Source: Mya arenaria (Eukaryota > Mollusca > Bivalvia > Myida > Myidae). Taken from it: a stretch of 64,000 bases of DNA. The notes beneath the pieces are model-generated. The model was not told the DNA's origin and ran no database searches. It worked only from the letters and a program-made list of their open reading frames with translations. Below, piece after piece: positions 1 to 11,825 of the stretch. Where the stretch lies: the NCBI RefSeq assembly GCF_026914265.1, contig NC_069135.1:16484406-16548405 (forward strand), written 5' to 3'. Position 1 is the first letter of the stretch. Every line of letters begins with the position of its first letter. The position numbers and the translations under genes were made by a program.

Positions 1-560
1 CATTAAAAATGAGCACAAAGTTGTTGAAATATTGACGATGTGTTGCGTGTACGACCACTGTCTCTACCTCTACCTGTGTTAAAGTCACACTTAAGGTGTT
101 TGAATACTATGAAATGCTACTAGTATGTATATATGCAGCATTCCATAGTATTCAAACACTAAGTGTGGTCGTGTCCGAGCTGTAGCTTTCTCTTGTATGG
201 ACATATTTCATAATAACTTTCCACATCATCTTTCACATACCAAGAAGACGTATCTCGAGTAAGACCACTGTCCCTACCTCTAAATTCCAAGGTCACACTC
301 AATGTTTGAATACTTTGGAATGCTGCATATAAGGACATAGAGTATAGGTGGTCGTGTCTGAGCTGTAACTTTCTCATGTATGGACATATTTTTTTAACTT
401 GCCACATGTGTTTCACATACCAAGAAGACGTGTAGCGTGCAATACATTTGTCTCTTCCTCTAAGGTCAAGGTCACACAGTGTTTGAATACTATGAAATGC
501 TGCATATAAGATTATAAGAGTGAAGGTTGTCAAATATGGGTGTCTTTTTATGTTAAGAGG
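1..560. repeat. degenerate tandem repeat, about 185-bp unit
   Basis: Three diverged copies follow one another, each with ACCAAGAAGACG (or its decayed form), then a CTACCTCTA-like stretch, a GGTCACAC-like stretch and GTTTGAATACT. They start near 38, 236 and 417. No coding potential is seen. Bases 105-154 form an imperfect hairpin between AATACTATGAAATGCT and its inverted copy. Confidence 0.6.
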
Positions 561-689
561 CAATTTAAAATAACTTTATGTGGTCTTGCAAGGCCACCAG
601 CCATATTGGTTAGACATAATGTCATATGGTAAAGCAAATTCATCAGCCATGTTTGTTAGACATCATGCCATAACTTGGGTCTTGCAAAT

Positions 690-1345
690 GCCACCAGCCA
701 TGTTGGTTAGACATAATGCCATGTGGTCTTGCAAATGCGCTCGCCATGTTGGTAAGACAAATGCCATGTGGTCTTGCAAATGTGCTCGCCATGTTGGTAA
801 GACAAATGCCATGTGGTCTTGCAAATGCGCTCGCCATGTTGGTAAGACAAATGCCATGTGGTCTTGCAAATGCGCTCGCCATGTTGGTAAGACAAATGCC
901 ACGTGTGAGCCATGTTGGTAAGACAAATGCCATGTGGTCTTGCAAATGCGCTCGCCATGTTGGTAAGACAAATGCCACGTGTGAGCCATGTTGGTAAGAC
1001 AAATGCCATGTGGTCTTGCAAATGCGCTCGCCATGTTGGTAAGACAAATGCCATGTGGTCTTGCAAATGTGCTCGCCATGTTGGTAAGACAAATGCCATG
1101 TGGTCTTGCAAATGCGCTCGCCATGTTGGTAAGACAAATGCCATGTGGTCTTGCAAATGCGCTCGCCATGTTGGTAAGACAAAGGCCATGTGGTCTTGCA
1201 AATGCGCTCGCCATGTTGGTAAGACAAATGCCACGTGCGAGCCATGTTGGTAAGACAAATGCCATGTGGTCTTGCAAATGCACCAACCATGTTGGTTAGA
1301 CATCATGAAACCATGACTCTGGTCTTGCAAATGCACCAGCTATAT
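690..1345. repeat. minisatellite, 45-bp unit
   Basis: A direct tandem array whose unit runs from ATGCCATGTGG through TCTTGCAAATG and CTCGCCATG to TTGGTAAGACAA. The period is 45 bp (for example 716 to 761), with two shortened units of about 31 bp near 896 and 972 carrying GCCACGTGTGAG. Units at both ends are diverged (GTTGGTTAGACAT). Because 45 is divisible by three, long open frames appear on both strands. They are a by-product of the repeat. Confidence 0.9.
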
Positions 1346-3154
1346 TGGTTAGACATAATGGACATTTCATTGATATTTTCTTCCCTCTTTATGCATTGAC
1401 ATTGTTCAAAGGTCAATGTCACATTCGGGGGGCATTCGTCCCATACTGTGACAGCTCTTGTTTGCTCAGACATTTGCATCAAAAACAGTAGAAAGTACCG
1501 TGAAATAAATATAATTGACTGGAGCAATTTTAAAAATGGTCTAAGCCCCTTTACCGGCTCTTTCATACTCAAACAGATCACCGGCTAATTTTCAGGATTG
1601 ACAATCATCAGTTGTTGGAACCACTGTGTGTACACTCGTCTGACTCTGTTTTTCAGGGAGAGGACAGTGTACAGGCGTATAACTATATTGTTGTAGGAGA
1701 AATCTTGAATTAAGAAGCATGATAATACCCTGATACCAAATACATTCTGCGTCAGGGTTCGGAACAACCCCCCCCCCCCACCAACTAACTACCTACCAGT
1801 CAGGAAAACCGGTAGTCGAAAAAAGTTTCAAAAACGGAAGAACATTAGCAATGAGTCAACTCTTTGAAACATATATACAGCAAACACTCTAAATAGTCAT
1901 CCAACTGAGGTTTATATCGTACTTTTAGACATGCTCTATTTTATTTATTTGCTCATAAATGCGGTTTTTTTTCTCTGCCATACTTTGTTTATTGAAAACA
2001 ATGGTTTTGTTTCGCAAACACAACACCTATGACCGGCTATAGTAGACAGTATCATTTTCAACTTATGTATATACAAATAAGAACATTGGGGACATTGTGC
2101 AGAGCTTTATCAAGTACACTGACACAAGAGGCATGCAAGACTGTACACACATTCTTATTACAGCTTTAATTGTCGATTCGATTTTTTTTATGTAATGCAC
2201 TTATATAAGGAAAGGACCCTATCTAGTTATGATCTATACAGGTATGTCTTTATCAATCATTCTGTTCATATAGTTCAAACATAAATATTGTTTTGTTTGT
2301 ATAAACAATATCTGAGGTCGACCTATTTACAATATTTAATTCAAAGAGGAATGCAGTTAAACATAATATGGAAAACAATGAACACATTGTAAAACACTCA
2401 ACAGCTCGCCTGTGAAGTCTTCCGCCTTTCAACACGGCGTGAATGGCCGGTATCCTCCCATTGGTCGGGGTGAAGAGGGCGCTTGATAGAGATCGAGATC
2501 ATGGAGAAGATCTAGTATCATATCTGAGCTCCGGCGCGGTTGCGGGTATCATAAGTGAATGGTTTATCAATAGTGACAACTGAATCCGACAAATATACAT
2601 GTAGCCGATCTGTACTGCATCACTGTCCTGACCAGACAGCTTATTCCAGCACCTCCTAAAATACGAACGCAGACATCAATATACATGTAGTGCCATGCAT
2701 CATAAGTAAAACTAAACTACGTCCGATTTAAAATAATAATGAATATGCGTCTATTGGGTCCATACATTACCCCACCTCTTCCCCTGCAACTGCATCGCCG
2801 CAGCTCGTACGTGTGACATCGTCTTCCCACGGGTACCAGTTTTGTACGGCGCGGTACCGGTGCTTATCATCGGTCTGTGCCCACAGCACCAAAACAACAA
2901 GTCACTTCTCTGCCTAGAACCTGTTACACACACCTATAATAAACACGAAATGCAACAGTATTGCTGTAATTAACTGTTATGGGTTTTACGCGAACATAAA
3001 GCATAGCTGGTGGATTGGTACTCAACGTTTCTGAGACAAATGTGATGTGTTAGTTCAGGAACACATGTAATCCACAACATTAATGTTTGTTTCGTTACAG
3101 TGTTACGCATTTCATACAAAATACTGAAAATAGGGATTATCAAAGGAGTTGAGC
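1346..3154. other. unassigned non-coding DNA
   Basis: AT-rich sequence with a short C run near 1770 and no convincing exon. The stretch at about 2430-2560 is more GC-rich and contains ATTGG (an inverted CCAAT box) near 2460, so it could be promoter sequence for the exon candidate at 3155. That link is speculative. Confidence 0.4.
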
Positions 3155-3196
3155 ATGGCGGCAAATCAGATGTTCTACAGACCGACTGTGGGACCG
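3155..3196 (+). CDS. candidate first coding exon (14 codons), gene unknown
   Basis: An ATG in a good start context (GAGCATGG) opens the peptide MAANQMFYRPTVGP and runs in phase 0 into a splice donor, CCG|GTTAGT, at 3197. No stop interrupts it. It looks like a short initiating exon, but no downstream exon can be attached with confidence. It could be an alternative 5' exon of the testin-like gene, whose first secure exon at 13495 also begins in phase 0, or it could belong to another gene. The only evidence is the start, open frame and donor. Confidence 0.25.
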
Positions 3197-3597
3197 GTTA
3201 GTACCGTTTGTCAAACACATCATTTATAACGTAGGGTCTATGCTATTCATGTCATTGAAACCGTAATTGTTGATGTTGACAATTTCAGCTCAATTATTTA
3301 TTTAATCTGATTAGAAGAGCACGACGTATACGTCTTTTTTCATTTAAAAAAGTTATAATTTATGGTATACCAGAGAGTGGTTTAGACTGGATTATATATA
3401 ACTTTCAGAGCAAATAAATCAGTCATAACTTAATTCGATCTGTCTCGTGCAAGAAATAGTTTTACAAAGGTCTGGGCAACTGCAGCTTGTGGCTGTCGTT
3501 TACTTTAGATGCAAATAGAAGCATGCATTGAATTTGAGCTTAACAGAATATTGCATACACTTTTCAAGACGTAAGTTGTCCTTCAAAAAACCCTGCC
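3197..3597. other. unassigned DNA before the 30-bp array
   Basis: AT-rich sequence with nothing recognisable. Confidence 0.35.
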
Positions 3598-4168
3598 AAG
3601 TAAACCAACACGGCCTCGTATCACACACCAGCAACCAACACGGCCTCGTATCACACACCAGCAACCAACACGGCCTCGTATCACACACCAGCAACCAACA
3701 CGGCCTCGTATCACACACCAGCAACCAACACGGCCTCGTATCACACATCAGCAACCAACACGGCCTCGTATCACACATCAGCAACCAACACGGCCTCGTA
3801 TCACACATCAGCAACCAACACGGCCTCGTATCACACATCAGCAACCAACACGGCCTCGTATCACACATCAGCAACCAACACGGCCTCGTATCACACATCA
3901 GCAACCAACACGGCCTCGTATCACACATCAGCAACCAACACGGCCTCGTATCACACATCAGCAACCAACACGGCCTCGTATCACACATCAGCAACCAACA
4001 CGGCCTCGTATCACATCAGCAACCAACACGGCCTCGTATCACATCAGCAACCAACACGGCCTCGTATCAAATCAGCAACCAACACGGCCTCGTATCACAT
4101 CAGCAACCAACACGGCCTCGTATAACACATCAGCAACCAACACGGCCTCGTATCACACATCAGCAACA
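3598..4168. repeat. minisatellite, 30-bp unit
   Basis: About 19 head-to-tail copies of a unit containing CAACACGGCCTCGTATCACA. The first four end CACCA, the middle block ends CATCA, and the last units are 27-28 bp. The variants are grouped in blocks, as expected from slippage or unequal exchange. The unit is open on both strands, giving a spurious decapeptide-repeat frame of 222 aa. Confidence 0.95.
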
Positions 4169-4540
4169 TCATTTTCAAACGGAAAGCATACAGTAGTTTT
4201 TACATCCCTTAATTCCAAATTCAAGCAATTCGTCATTCCGATTGGGCTCGAAGGTCGACCTTTACGTGCCTCAGAGTAGATGCATTCATCTAGCCCCAGT
4301 TTCTCGAAGATCTACATGATTTACTGAACTGTGAGAGTACTTTGTTTTAAATCATGTTTTAATATGCTTAAAAAGAAATGGTAACGAATTCTGATAATTT
4401 ATCATTATTTTTTTTAATTAATTGTAACCAAATTGTGTGGTCAGTAATTATCAAACATTTAACGAATGGCCGACGTACATTTTATTGCTCCAAATGAATA
4501 CATACACATGTATAGTAATTTAATAAACATACATTTTGAG
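4169..4540. other. unassigned DNA
   Basis: AT-rich, no exon or repeat family recognised. Confidence 0.35.
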
Positions 4541-4790
4541 TGATAAACCTTTAACTACTTCCTAAATAATACATTTATGGAAAAAATGAAAAACTGATAA
4601 CAAGATTGTAATCGTGTATTCGATAGATATAAACGCAAAAATATTAAATGATTGGTGAATGCTAAAAGTTTACTGTGATCTACTATAGTCTCATAAGGTA
4701 GAAATACCATGCTTTCTGCGCCTATTTTTCAAGTAAAACTCGGTATCCTTCATAAGAACCATTGTCGTCGACACCCTTTTGGTATATCAA
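4541..4790 (+). repeat. interspersed repeat R, copy 1
   Basis: About 250 bp shared with 23590-23890 (opposite strand), 60470-60700 (same strand) and 61905-62170 (opposite strand). Shared landmarks are ATTGGTGAATGCTAAAA, TTTACTGTG, a CTCATAA-like stretch, ATACCATG and CATAAGAACC. No open frame is conserved between copies. Confidence 0.7.
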
Positions 4791-5884
4791 AACATTATTT
4801 TGTATTAATTGTATTGTTATTGTATTTATATGGGAGTAAGAGTGCATCTTTAAGTATATTCGAGAAACTGGAGCCTGGTTGTCAATGTCATGGTGTCAAT
4901 CTACCGTGCTCTTGTCCGCACACATTCCCTCTAACATAGGCATCATAGAAAATCATATCTCATGTGAAGTTTGAAGGCCCCCAAGTGAGGAAAACTGCCT
5001 GGTGATGTTCTTGCTCACATGTTAAACTTCAGAATTAGGTTCCAACATTCCAGCAAATTAACATTAGTGGAATCGCGGGCGTTCGCGTATCTATTTATTA
5101 GTGCCGAAGATAACGTATTCTTCCCAAAACATTTTAAAAATGCTCACAATCTTTGCTCGCTGTTCATCTCCAGTACTTATCAAATATTTTTAATTCAGTT
5201 TCCATGGGAACCTCTATATCTACGATTACAGAAATGATATCTTAACTCTTTGGAGAATTTTCTTGAAGTAGTTTTTCATTATTTGACGTGTCAATATTCA
5301 CGTGGACTGCACGGATCATGGATGCTTCAGAACACGTAGGTGTATTTTTTTTATTTCATATGAAAATTATATAGCACACCATTGGTTTGAAAAAGTCATG
5401 GCAACGGAAATAGCTTTAATTTGAAAGGTGCACTATGTTGGTGATCTCCATAAGATCGTGAAGTTGGAATACTGTTCTCGGTCAATCAAGGTACGTGTTG
5501 TATAAAAACTAAAAAGCCTCGAAAAATCAACCATTCTGTGGAAATGTATTTGTTAGAAATTGCAAAACAGGAAAACACCTGTTAAAGATGTTTATTCGTT
5601 TGTGTTTTTGCTGTTTTATGAGTTTTGCGGTCTCCTACCACGAAGATATTCAGAAATTATTGAAAGACTGTAATGCCACCAAAATTAAGAAAAACGTTTC
5701 GCTCTTTGTTCCTGCTAAGTACGAATTCTTCATAATTACGGGCATAAAATCCAGGGCTTAACTATGAATTACCACTTGTTAGGTTTTGAGAGGGAAATTG
5801 GTAATGGTTCAAGAGAAACAGCCAACTCTGGAGTGTTTATGGAATCGGTGCTAATGATTAAGCAATCCAGGTCATACTCCTCGA
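4791..5884. other. unassigned DNA
   Basis: No exon is supported. Open frames at 4709-4939 and 5019-5237 have no recognisable domain and the first overlaps repeat R. Confidence 0.35.
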
Positions 5885-6262
5885 TCAGGGGCTTAGGGAT
5901 GCTCGTGGACGGTCAGGGGCTAGGGTGCTCATAGGTTGGGATGCTCGTGGACGGTCAGGGGCTAGGGTTCTCATAGGTTGGGATGCTCGTGAACGGTCAG
6001 GGGCTAGGATGCTCATAGGTTGGGATGCTCGTGAACGGTCAGGGGCTAGGGTGCTCATAGGTTGGGATGCTCGTGGACGATCAGGGGCTAGGGTGCTCAT
6101 AGGTTGGGATGCTCGTGGACGGTCAGGGGCAGAGTGCTCATAGGTTGGGATGCTCGTGGACGGTCAGGGGCTAGGGTGCTCATAGGTTGGGATGCTCGTG
6201 GACGGTCAGGGGCTAGGGTGCTCATAGGTTGGGATGCTCGTGGACGATCAGGGGTAGGACAT
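5885..6262. repeat. minisatellite, 42-bp unit
   Basis: Tandem copies of a unit containing GGGATGCTCGTGGACGGTCA and GGGGCTAGGGTGCTCATAGG. Copies differ at single sites (GTGGAC/GTGAAC, GGTCAGG/GATCAGG). It abuts a different, 47-bp array at about 6263. Confidence 0.9.
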
Positions 6263-9200
6263 GGCTAGAAGAGTTCTGGGGTAGTGCTGCTCAGGGGTAG
6301 GTATGACATGGCTAGGAGTGCTCAGGGGTAGTGGTACTCAGGGGTAGGTATGACATGGCTAGGAGTGCTCAGGGGTAGCGGTCCCCAGGGGTGGGTAGGA
6401 CGTGGCTAGGAGTGCTCTGGGGTAGTGGTGCTCAGGGGTAGGTATGACATGGCTAGGAGTGCTCAGAGGTAGTGGTCCCCAGGGGTGGGTATGACATGGC
6501 TAGGAGTGCTCTGGGGTAGCGGTCCCCAGGGTTGGGTATGACATGGCTAGGAGTGCTCAGAGGTAGTGGTACTCAGGGGTAGGTATGACATGGCTAGGAG
6601 TGCTCAGGGGTAGCGGTCCCCAGGGGTGGGTATGACATGGCTAGGAGTGCTCAGGGGTAGTGGTACTCAGGGGTAGGTATGACATGGCTAGGAGTGCTCA
6701 GGGGTAGCGGTCCCCATGGGTGGGTAGGACGTGGCTAGGAGTGCTCAGGGGTAGCGGTCCCCATGGGTGGGTAGGACGTGGCTAGGAGTGCTCAGGGGTA
6801 GTGGTGCTGAGGGGTAGGTATGACATGGCTAGGAGTGCTCTGGGGTAGTGGTGCTCAGGGGTAGGTAGGGCATGGCTAGGAGTGCTCAGAGGTAGTGGAG
6901 CTTACGATAGGTAGGACGTGGCTAGGAGTGCTCAGGGGTAGTGGTTGTCAGGGGTAGTGGTGCTCAGTTGTAGGTAGGACATGGCTAGGAGTGCTCAGGG
7001 GTAGCGGTGCTCAGGGGTAGGTATGACATGGCTAGGAGTGCTCTGGGGTAGTGGTGCTCAGGGGTAGGTATGACATGTCTAGGACTGCTCAGGTGTAGTT
7101 GTAGTCACAGTAGGTAGGACATGTCTAGGAGTGCTCAGAGGTAGTGGAGCTCACGATAGATAGGACGTGGCAAGGAGTGCTCTGGGGTAGTGGTTCTCAG
7201 AGGTAGTGGAGCTTACGATAGGTAGGACGTGGCTAGGAGTGCTCAGGGGTAGTGGTTGTCAGGGGTAGTTGTGCTCAGTTGTAGGTAGGACGTGGCTAGG
7301 AGTGCTCAGGGGTAGCGGTGCTCAGGGGTAGGTAGGACATGGCTAGGAGTGCTCTGGGGTAGTGGTGCTCAGGGGTAGGTATGACATGGCTAGGACTGCT
7401 CAGGTGTAGTTGTAGTCACAGTAGGTAGGACATGTCTAGGAGTGCTCAGAGGTAGTGGAGCTCACGATAGATAGGACGTGGCAAGGAGTGCTCTGGGGTA
7501 GTGGTTCTCAGAGGTAGTGGAGCTTACGATAGGTAGGACGTGGCTAGGAGTGCTTAGGGGTAGTGGTTGTCAGGGGTAGTGGTGCTCAGTTGTAGGTAGG
7601 ACGTGGCTAGGAGTGCTCAGGGGTAGCGGTGCTCAGGGGTAGGTATGACATGTCTAGGAGTGCTCTGGGGTAGTGGTGCTCAGGGGTAGGTATGACATGT
7701 CTAGGACTGCTCAGGTGTAGTTGTAGTCACAGTAGGTAGGACATGTCTAGGAGTGCTCAGAGGTAGTGGAGCTCACGATAGATAGGACGTGGCAAGGAGT
7801 GCTCTGGGGTAGTGGTGCTCAGGGGTAGGTAGGGCATGGCTAGGAGTGCTCTGTGGTAGTGCTGCTCAGGGGTAGGTAGGACATGGCTAGGAGTGCTCAG
7901 GGGTAGTGGTGCTCAGGGGTAGGTAGGACGTGGCTAGGAGTGCTCTGGGGTAGTGGTGGTCAGGGATAGGTAGGACATGGCTAGGAGTGCTCTGGGGTAG
8001 TGGTGCTCAGGGGTAGGTAGGACATGGCTAGGAGTGCTCTGGGGTAGTGCTGCTCAGGGGTAGGTAGGACGTGGCTAGGAGTGCTTAGAGGTAGTGGTGC
8101 TCATGGGTAGGTAGGACATGGCTAGGAGTGCTCTTGGGGTAGCGCTGCTCAGGGGTAGGTAGGACATGGCTAGGAGTGCTCTGGGGTAGTGGAGCTCACG
8201 ATACGTAGGACGTGGCAAGGAGTGCTCTGGGGTAGTGGTGCTCAGGGGTAGGTAGGGCATGGCTAGGAGTGCTCAGAGGTAGTGGAGCTTACGATAGGTA
8301 GGACGTGGCTAGGAGTGCTCTGGGGTAGTGGTGCTCAGGGGTAGGTAGGACATGGCTAGGAGTGCTTAGGGGTAGTGGTGCTCATGGGTAGGTAGGACAT
8401 GGCTAGGAGTGCTCTGTGGTAGTGCTGCTCAGGGGTAGGTAGGACATGGCTAGGAGTGCTCAGGGGTAGTGGTGCTCAGGGGTAGGTAGGACGTGGCTAG
8501 GAGTGCTTAGAGGTAGTGGTGCTCATGGGTAGGTAGGACATGGCTAGGAGTGCTCTGGGGTAGTGCTGCTCAGGGGTAGGTAGGACATGGCTAGGAGTGC
8601 TCAGGGGTAGTGGTGCTCAGGGGTAGGTAGGACGTGGCTAGGAGTGCTCTGGGGTAGTGGTGGTCAGGGATAGGTAGGACATGGCTAGGAGTGCTCTGGG
8701 GTAGTGGTGCTCAGGGGTAGGTAGGACATGGCTAGGAGTGCTCTGGGGTAGTGCTGCTCAGGGGTAGGTAGGACGTGGCTAGGAGTGCTGAGGGGTAGTG
8801 GTGCTCATGGGTAGGTAGGGCATGGCTAGGAGTGCTCTTGGGGTAGCGCTGCTCAGGGGTAGGTAGGACATGGCTAGGAGTGCTCTGGGGTAGTGGAGCT
8901 CGCGATACGTAGGACGTGGCAAGGAGTGCCCTGGGGTAGTGGTGCTCAGGGGAAGGTAGGGCATGGCTAGGAGTGCTCAGAGGTAGTGGAGCCTGCAATA
9001 GGCAGGACGTGGCTAGGAGTTCTCTGGGGTAGTGGTGCTCAGGGGTAGGTAGGACATGGCTAGGAGTGCTTAGGGGTAGTGGAGCTCACGATATATAGGA
9101 CGTGGCAAGGAGTGCCCTCGGGTAGTGGTGCTCAGGGGAAGGTAGGGCATGACTAGGAGTGCTCAGAGGTAGTGGAGCCTGCAATAGGTAGGACATGGCT

Positions 9201-9500
9201 AGGAGTGCTCTGGGGTAGTGGTGCTCAGGGGTAGGTAGGACATGGCTAGGAGTGCTCAGAGGTAGTGGAGCTTACGATAGGTAGGACGTGGCTAGGAGTG
9301 CTCTGGGGTAGTGGTGCTCAGGGGTAGGTAGGACATGGCTAGGAGTGCTCAGGGGTACTGGTGCTCATGGTATGTTGCGCAGGGGCAGAGGTGCTCAGGG
9401 GTTGGTAGAACATGTGTAGGAGTGCGCAGGGGTAGCGGTGTTCACAGAACGTTTTTAAGGGGTATAGGGGCTTAGGTGGGGTGGTGCTCAGAAAATTATA
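6263..9500. repeat. minisatellite, about 47-bp unit with higher-order structure
   Basis: A 3.2-kb array built on GGTAGGACATGGCTAGGAGT and GCTCAGGGGTAGTGGTGCTC. Units vary in length and fall into several subtypes. A 311-bp block of several subtypes is repeated three times from 6891 (marker GGTAGTGGAGCTTACGATAG at 6891, 7202 and 7513). It decays after about 9360. No gene is seen inside. Confidence 0.9.
6891..7823. repeat. higher-order repeat, 3 copies of 311 bp
   Basis: The same ordered set of unit subtypes (GCTTACGATAGG, then TGTCAGGGGTAG, CTCAGTTGTAGG, GTTGTAGTCACAG and CTCACGATAGATAGG) recurs with a constant offset of 311 bp. This implies recent block duplication within the larger array. 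Confidence 0.8.
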
Positions 9501-10676
9501 TTTTTAATTAACGAAATACTTACTTTATTAGCCCGATTGCACAGAACTTTGTTACGGTTAAAAACGTCGTTAACTTCATCGTTGTTAACTTTCAAATCGC
9601 TGGAAGTTAATGGATACACTTGTGATCTGCTGTATTTATAGCAAGATTTGAGACAACTGTTTCAGCTGTACATGTTTATAATTATGTGAGCGATCATCAA
9701 ATGTTTCGCATTTAAAGAATATCAAGGATGTTATTAACCAGGTTGTAAACTTTATGAAAGTTTCGATCAATCGGTCCATAATATTAATAAGATAAATGTT
9801 CCTGACAAAATAAATGTGTCTCATTGGACGATTTTATAAGAAGTGATTCTATACATTTCCCATAAAAATCAAATGTGTAAAAATCAACTTTTGCGCAAAA
9901 TAATAAGCGGGGTTTAAAGTGAAGGCCTGTTTTACCTTTTTATTTTGTTTTTACAATACATTGTACATATTTCGATTGCGTCCATTTTTAAATCTCAAAT
10001 TAGCCAGACAAGGTGCGTTGCTGTTGAGACACATCAGATGTAAAGGTAAGCCAATTTGGTGTTCAAAATAATCCCCTGGCGAGCCAGCTCCTGCCTGTTT
10101 GCTGTTTGTATTACTTGCTGATGAACCTGCTGGCTGGGTGTATGATCCTGATTGATGGTATCGGCGGAGTGATTGTTTACACGGTTGTCATCAGGTGCAC
10201 TCATATCTCCCAACAAACATAGACTGGCATCGAGCTTTAATATTTATTCCGTTGAGTATCGTCCATCGATGGAATAAACTTGGCACCCGCCTCATCCTAG
10301 ACCAGTACGTAAAGGAGTTGATTTGGGCATGTTTTATTTCTAGTAACGGAACATTCAATTCCATTCGCCAACGCAGGCCTTCTGAAACGCAGGCCTTCTG
10401 AAAGCGTATGGTCTCAACTGTATAGTATGATTGCAAAATGTTTACGATATTCTTAAGTCATCCATTAAGATATAACGGTATAATTTATTTAATTTGTATG
10501 TGTAAGGTTGCCAAGTTCCTCGTGTCGTGCTTATATAGCCTCAAACTCTCAATAGATCCCGTGTCTATCGGAATGCGGCAGCACATCTACCCTTGGTACC
10601 CCACCCACCTAATTGTCGAGGCTATGGCAGTATGTGTCACTATGTAAAAAGTTGTCATGAGTAGAATTCTAAATGA
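9501..10676. other. unassigned DNA
   Basis: AT-rich. Open frames at 10034-10216 and 10191-10436 show no domain, signal or splice context, and nothing is recognised. Confidence 0.35.
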
Positions 10677-11465
10677 ATGAACGGTTGAGCTTGAGCAAGC
10701 GCAGTGTATCGAATGGGGAACCAATGATGTAGTTTACTGAATGACTTGAGCAAGCGCAGTGTATCGAATGGGGAACCAATGATGTAGTTTACTGAATGAC
10801 TTGAGCAAGCGCAGTGTATCGAATGGGGAACCAATGATGCAGTTTACTGAATGACTTGAGCAAGCGCAGTGTATCGAATGGGGAACCAATGATGTAGTTT
10901 ACTGAATGACTTGAGCAAGCGCAGTGTATCGAATGGGGAACCAATGATGTAGTTTACTGAATGACTTGAGCAAGCTCAGTGTATCGAATGGGGGAACCAA
11001 TGATGTAGTTTACTGAATGACTTGAGCAAGCCCAGTGTATCGAATGGGGAACCAATGATGCAGTTTGCATCATTGGTTCCCCATTCGATACACTGCGCTT
11101 GCTCAAGTCATTGGTTCCCCATTCGATACACTGCGCTTGCTCAAGTCATTCAGTAGTTTACTGAATGACTTGAGCAAGCGCAGTGTATCGAATGGGGAAC
11201 CAATGATGTAGTTTACTGAATGACTTGAGCAAGCTCAGTGTATCGAATGGGGAACCAATGATGTAGTTTACTGAATGACTTGAGCTAACGCAGTGTATCG
11301 AATGGGGAACCAATGATGTAGTTTACTGAATGACCTGAGCTAACGCAGTGTATCGAATGGGGAACCAATGATGTAGTTTACTGAATGACTTGAGCAAGCG
11401 CAGTGTATCGAATGGGGAACCAATGATGTAGTTTACTGAATGACTTGAGCTAACGCAGTGTACTG
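10677..11465. repeat. minisatellite, 55-bp unit, with internal inversion
   Basis: Tandem copies of a unit containing GACTTGAGCAAGCGCAGTGT and ATCGAATGGGGAACCAATGA, then TGTAGTTTACTGAAT. A block at about 11067-11155 holds about two units in the reverse orientation (CATTGGTTCCCCATTCGATA), after which the direct orientation resumes. Confidence 0.9.
11067..11155 (-). repeat. inverted block inside the 55-bp array
   Basis: About two array units read in reverse orientation. The left junction (GATGCAGTTTGCATC) and right junction (TTCAGTAGTTTACTGAA) are both short palindromes, so the inverted block can pair with neighbouring direct units as a hairpin. Confidence 0.85.
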
Positions 11466-11825
11466 AATAGCTCAAACAAACAATGGCTCGAACAAATGCC
11501 ATCTACTGAATGGCTTAAAACGAACGAATGGCTCGAACAAATACCGTCTCGTGATGGGTCAAAACAAACGAATGGCTCGAACAATACCGTCTACTGAATG
11601 GCTCAAACGTACGAATGGCTCAAACAAATAATAGCGGCAGTGTGGCTCGTGTACTGAACTGCTCGAATAACCGCAAATGCAATGTACTGTTTGGCTCGTA
11701 AATGGTGTGTACTAAATTGCTCGAACGAACGTAGTATATTGATTGGCTCGTAAATGCAGTTTACTGAATTGCTCGAACGAACGCAATGTACTTAATGACT
11801 CGAGCAAATGCAGACACGGTAAAGA
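11466..11825. repeat. decayed tandem repeat, about 25-55-bp units
   Basis: Irregular copies of TACTGAATGGCTCGAACAAA-like sequence continue from the 55-bp array with many changes. It is probably the aged edge of the same array. Confidence 0.6.

Noticed and set aside
643..1336. Several 90-215-aa frames on both strands
   Set aside because: Frames of a 45-bp tandem repeat. Their sequence is the same repeat read in different phases.
3528..4196. 222-aa and 164-aa frames across the 30-bp array
   Set aside because: Both strands are open only because the unit is 30 bp and stop-free. The flanking residues show no domain.
5885..9500. CRISPR-like direct repeats
   Set aside because: Units are contiguous without spacers and the window is eukaryotic. 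These are minisatellites.
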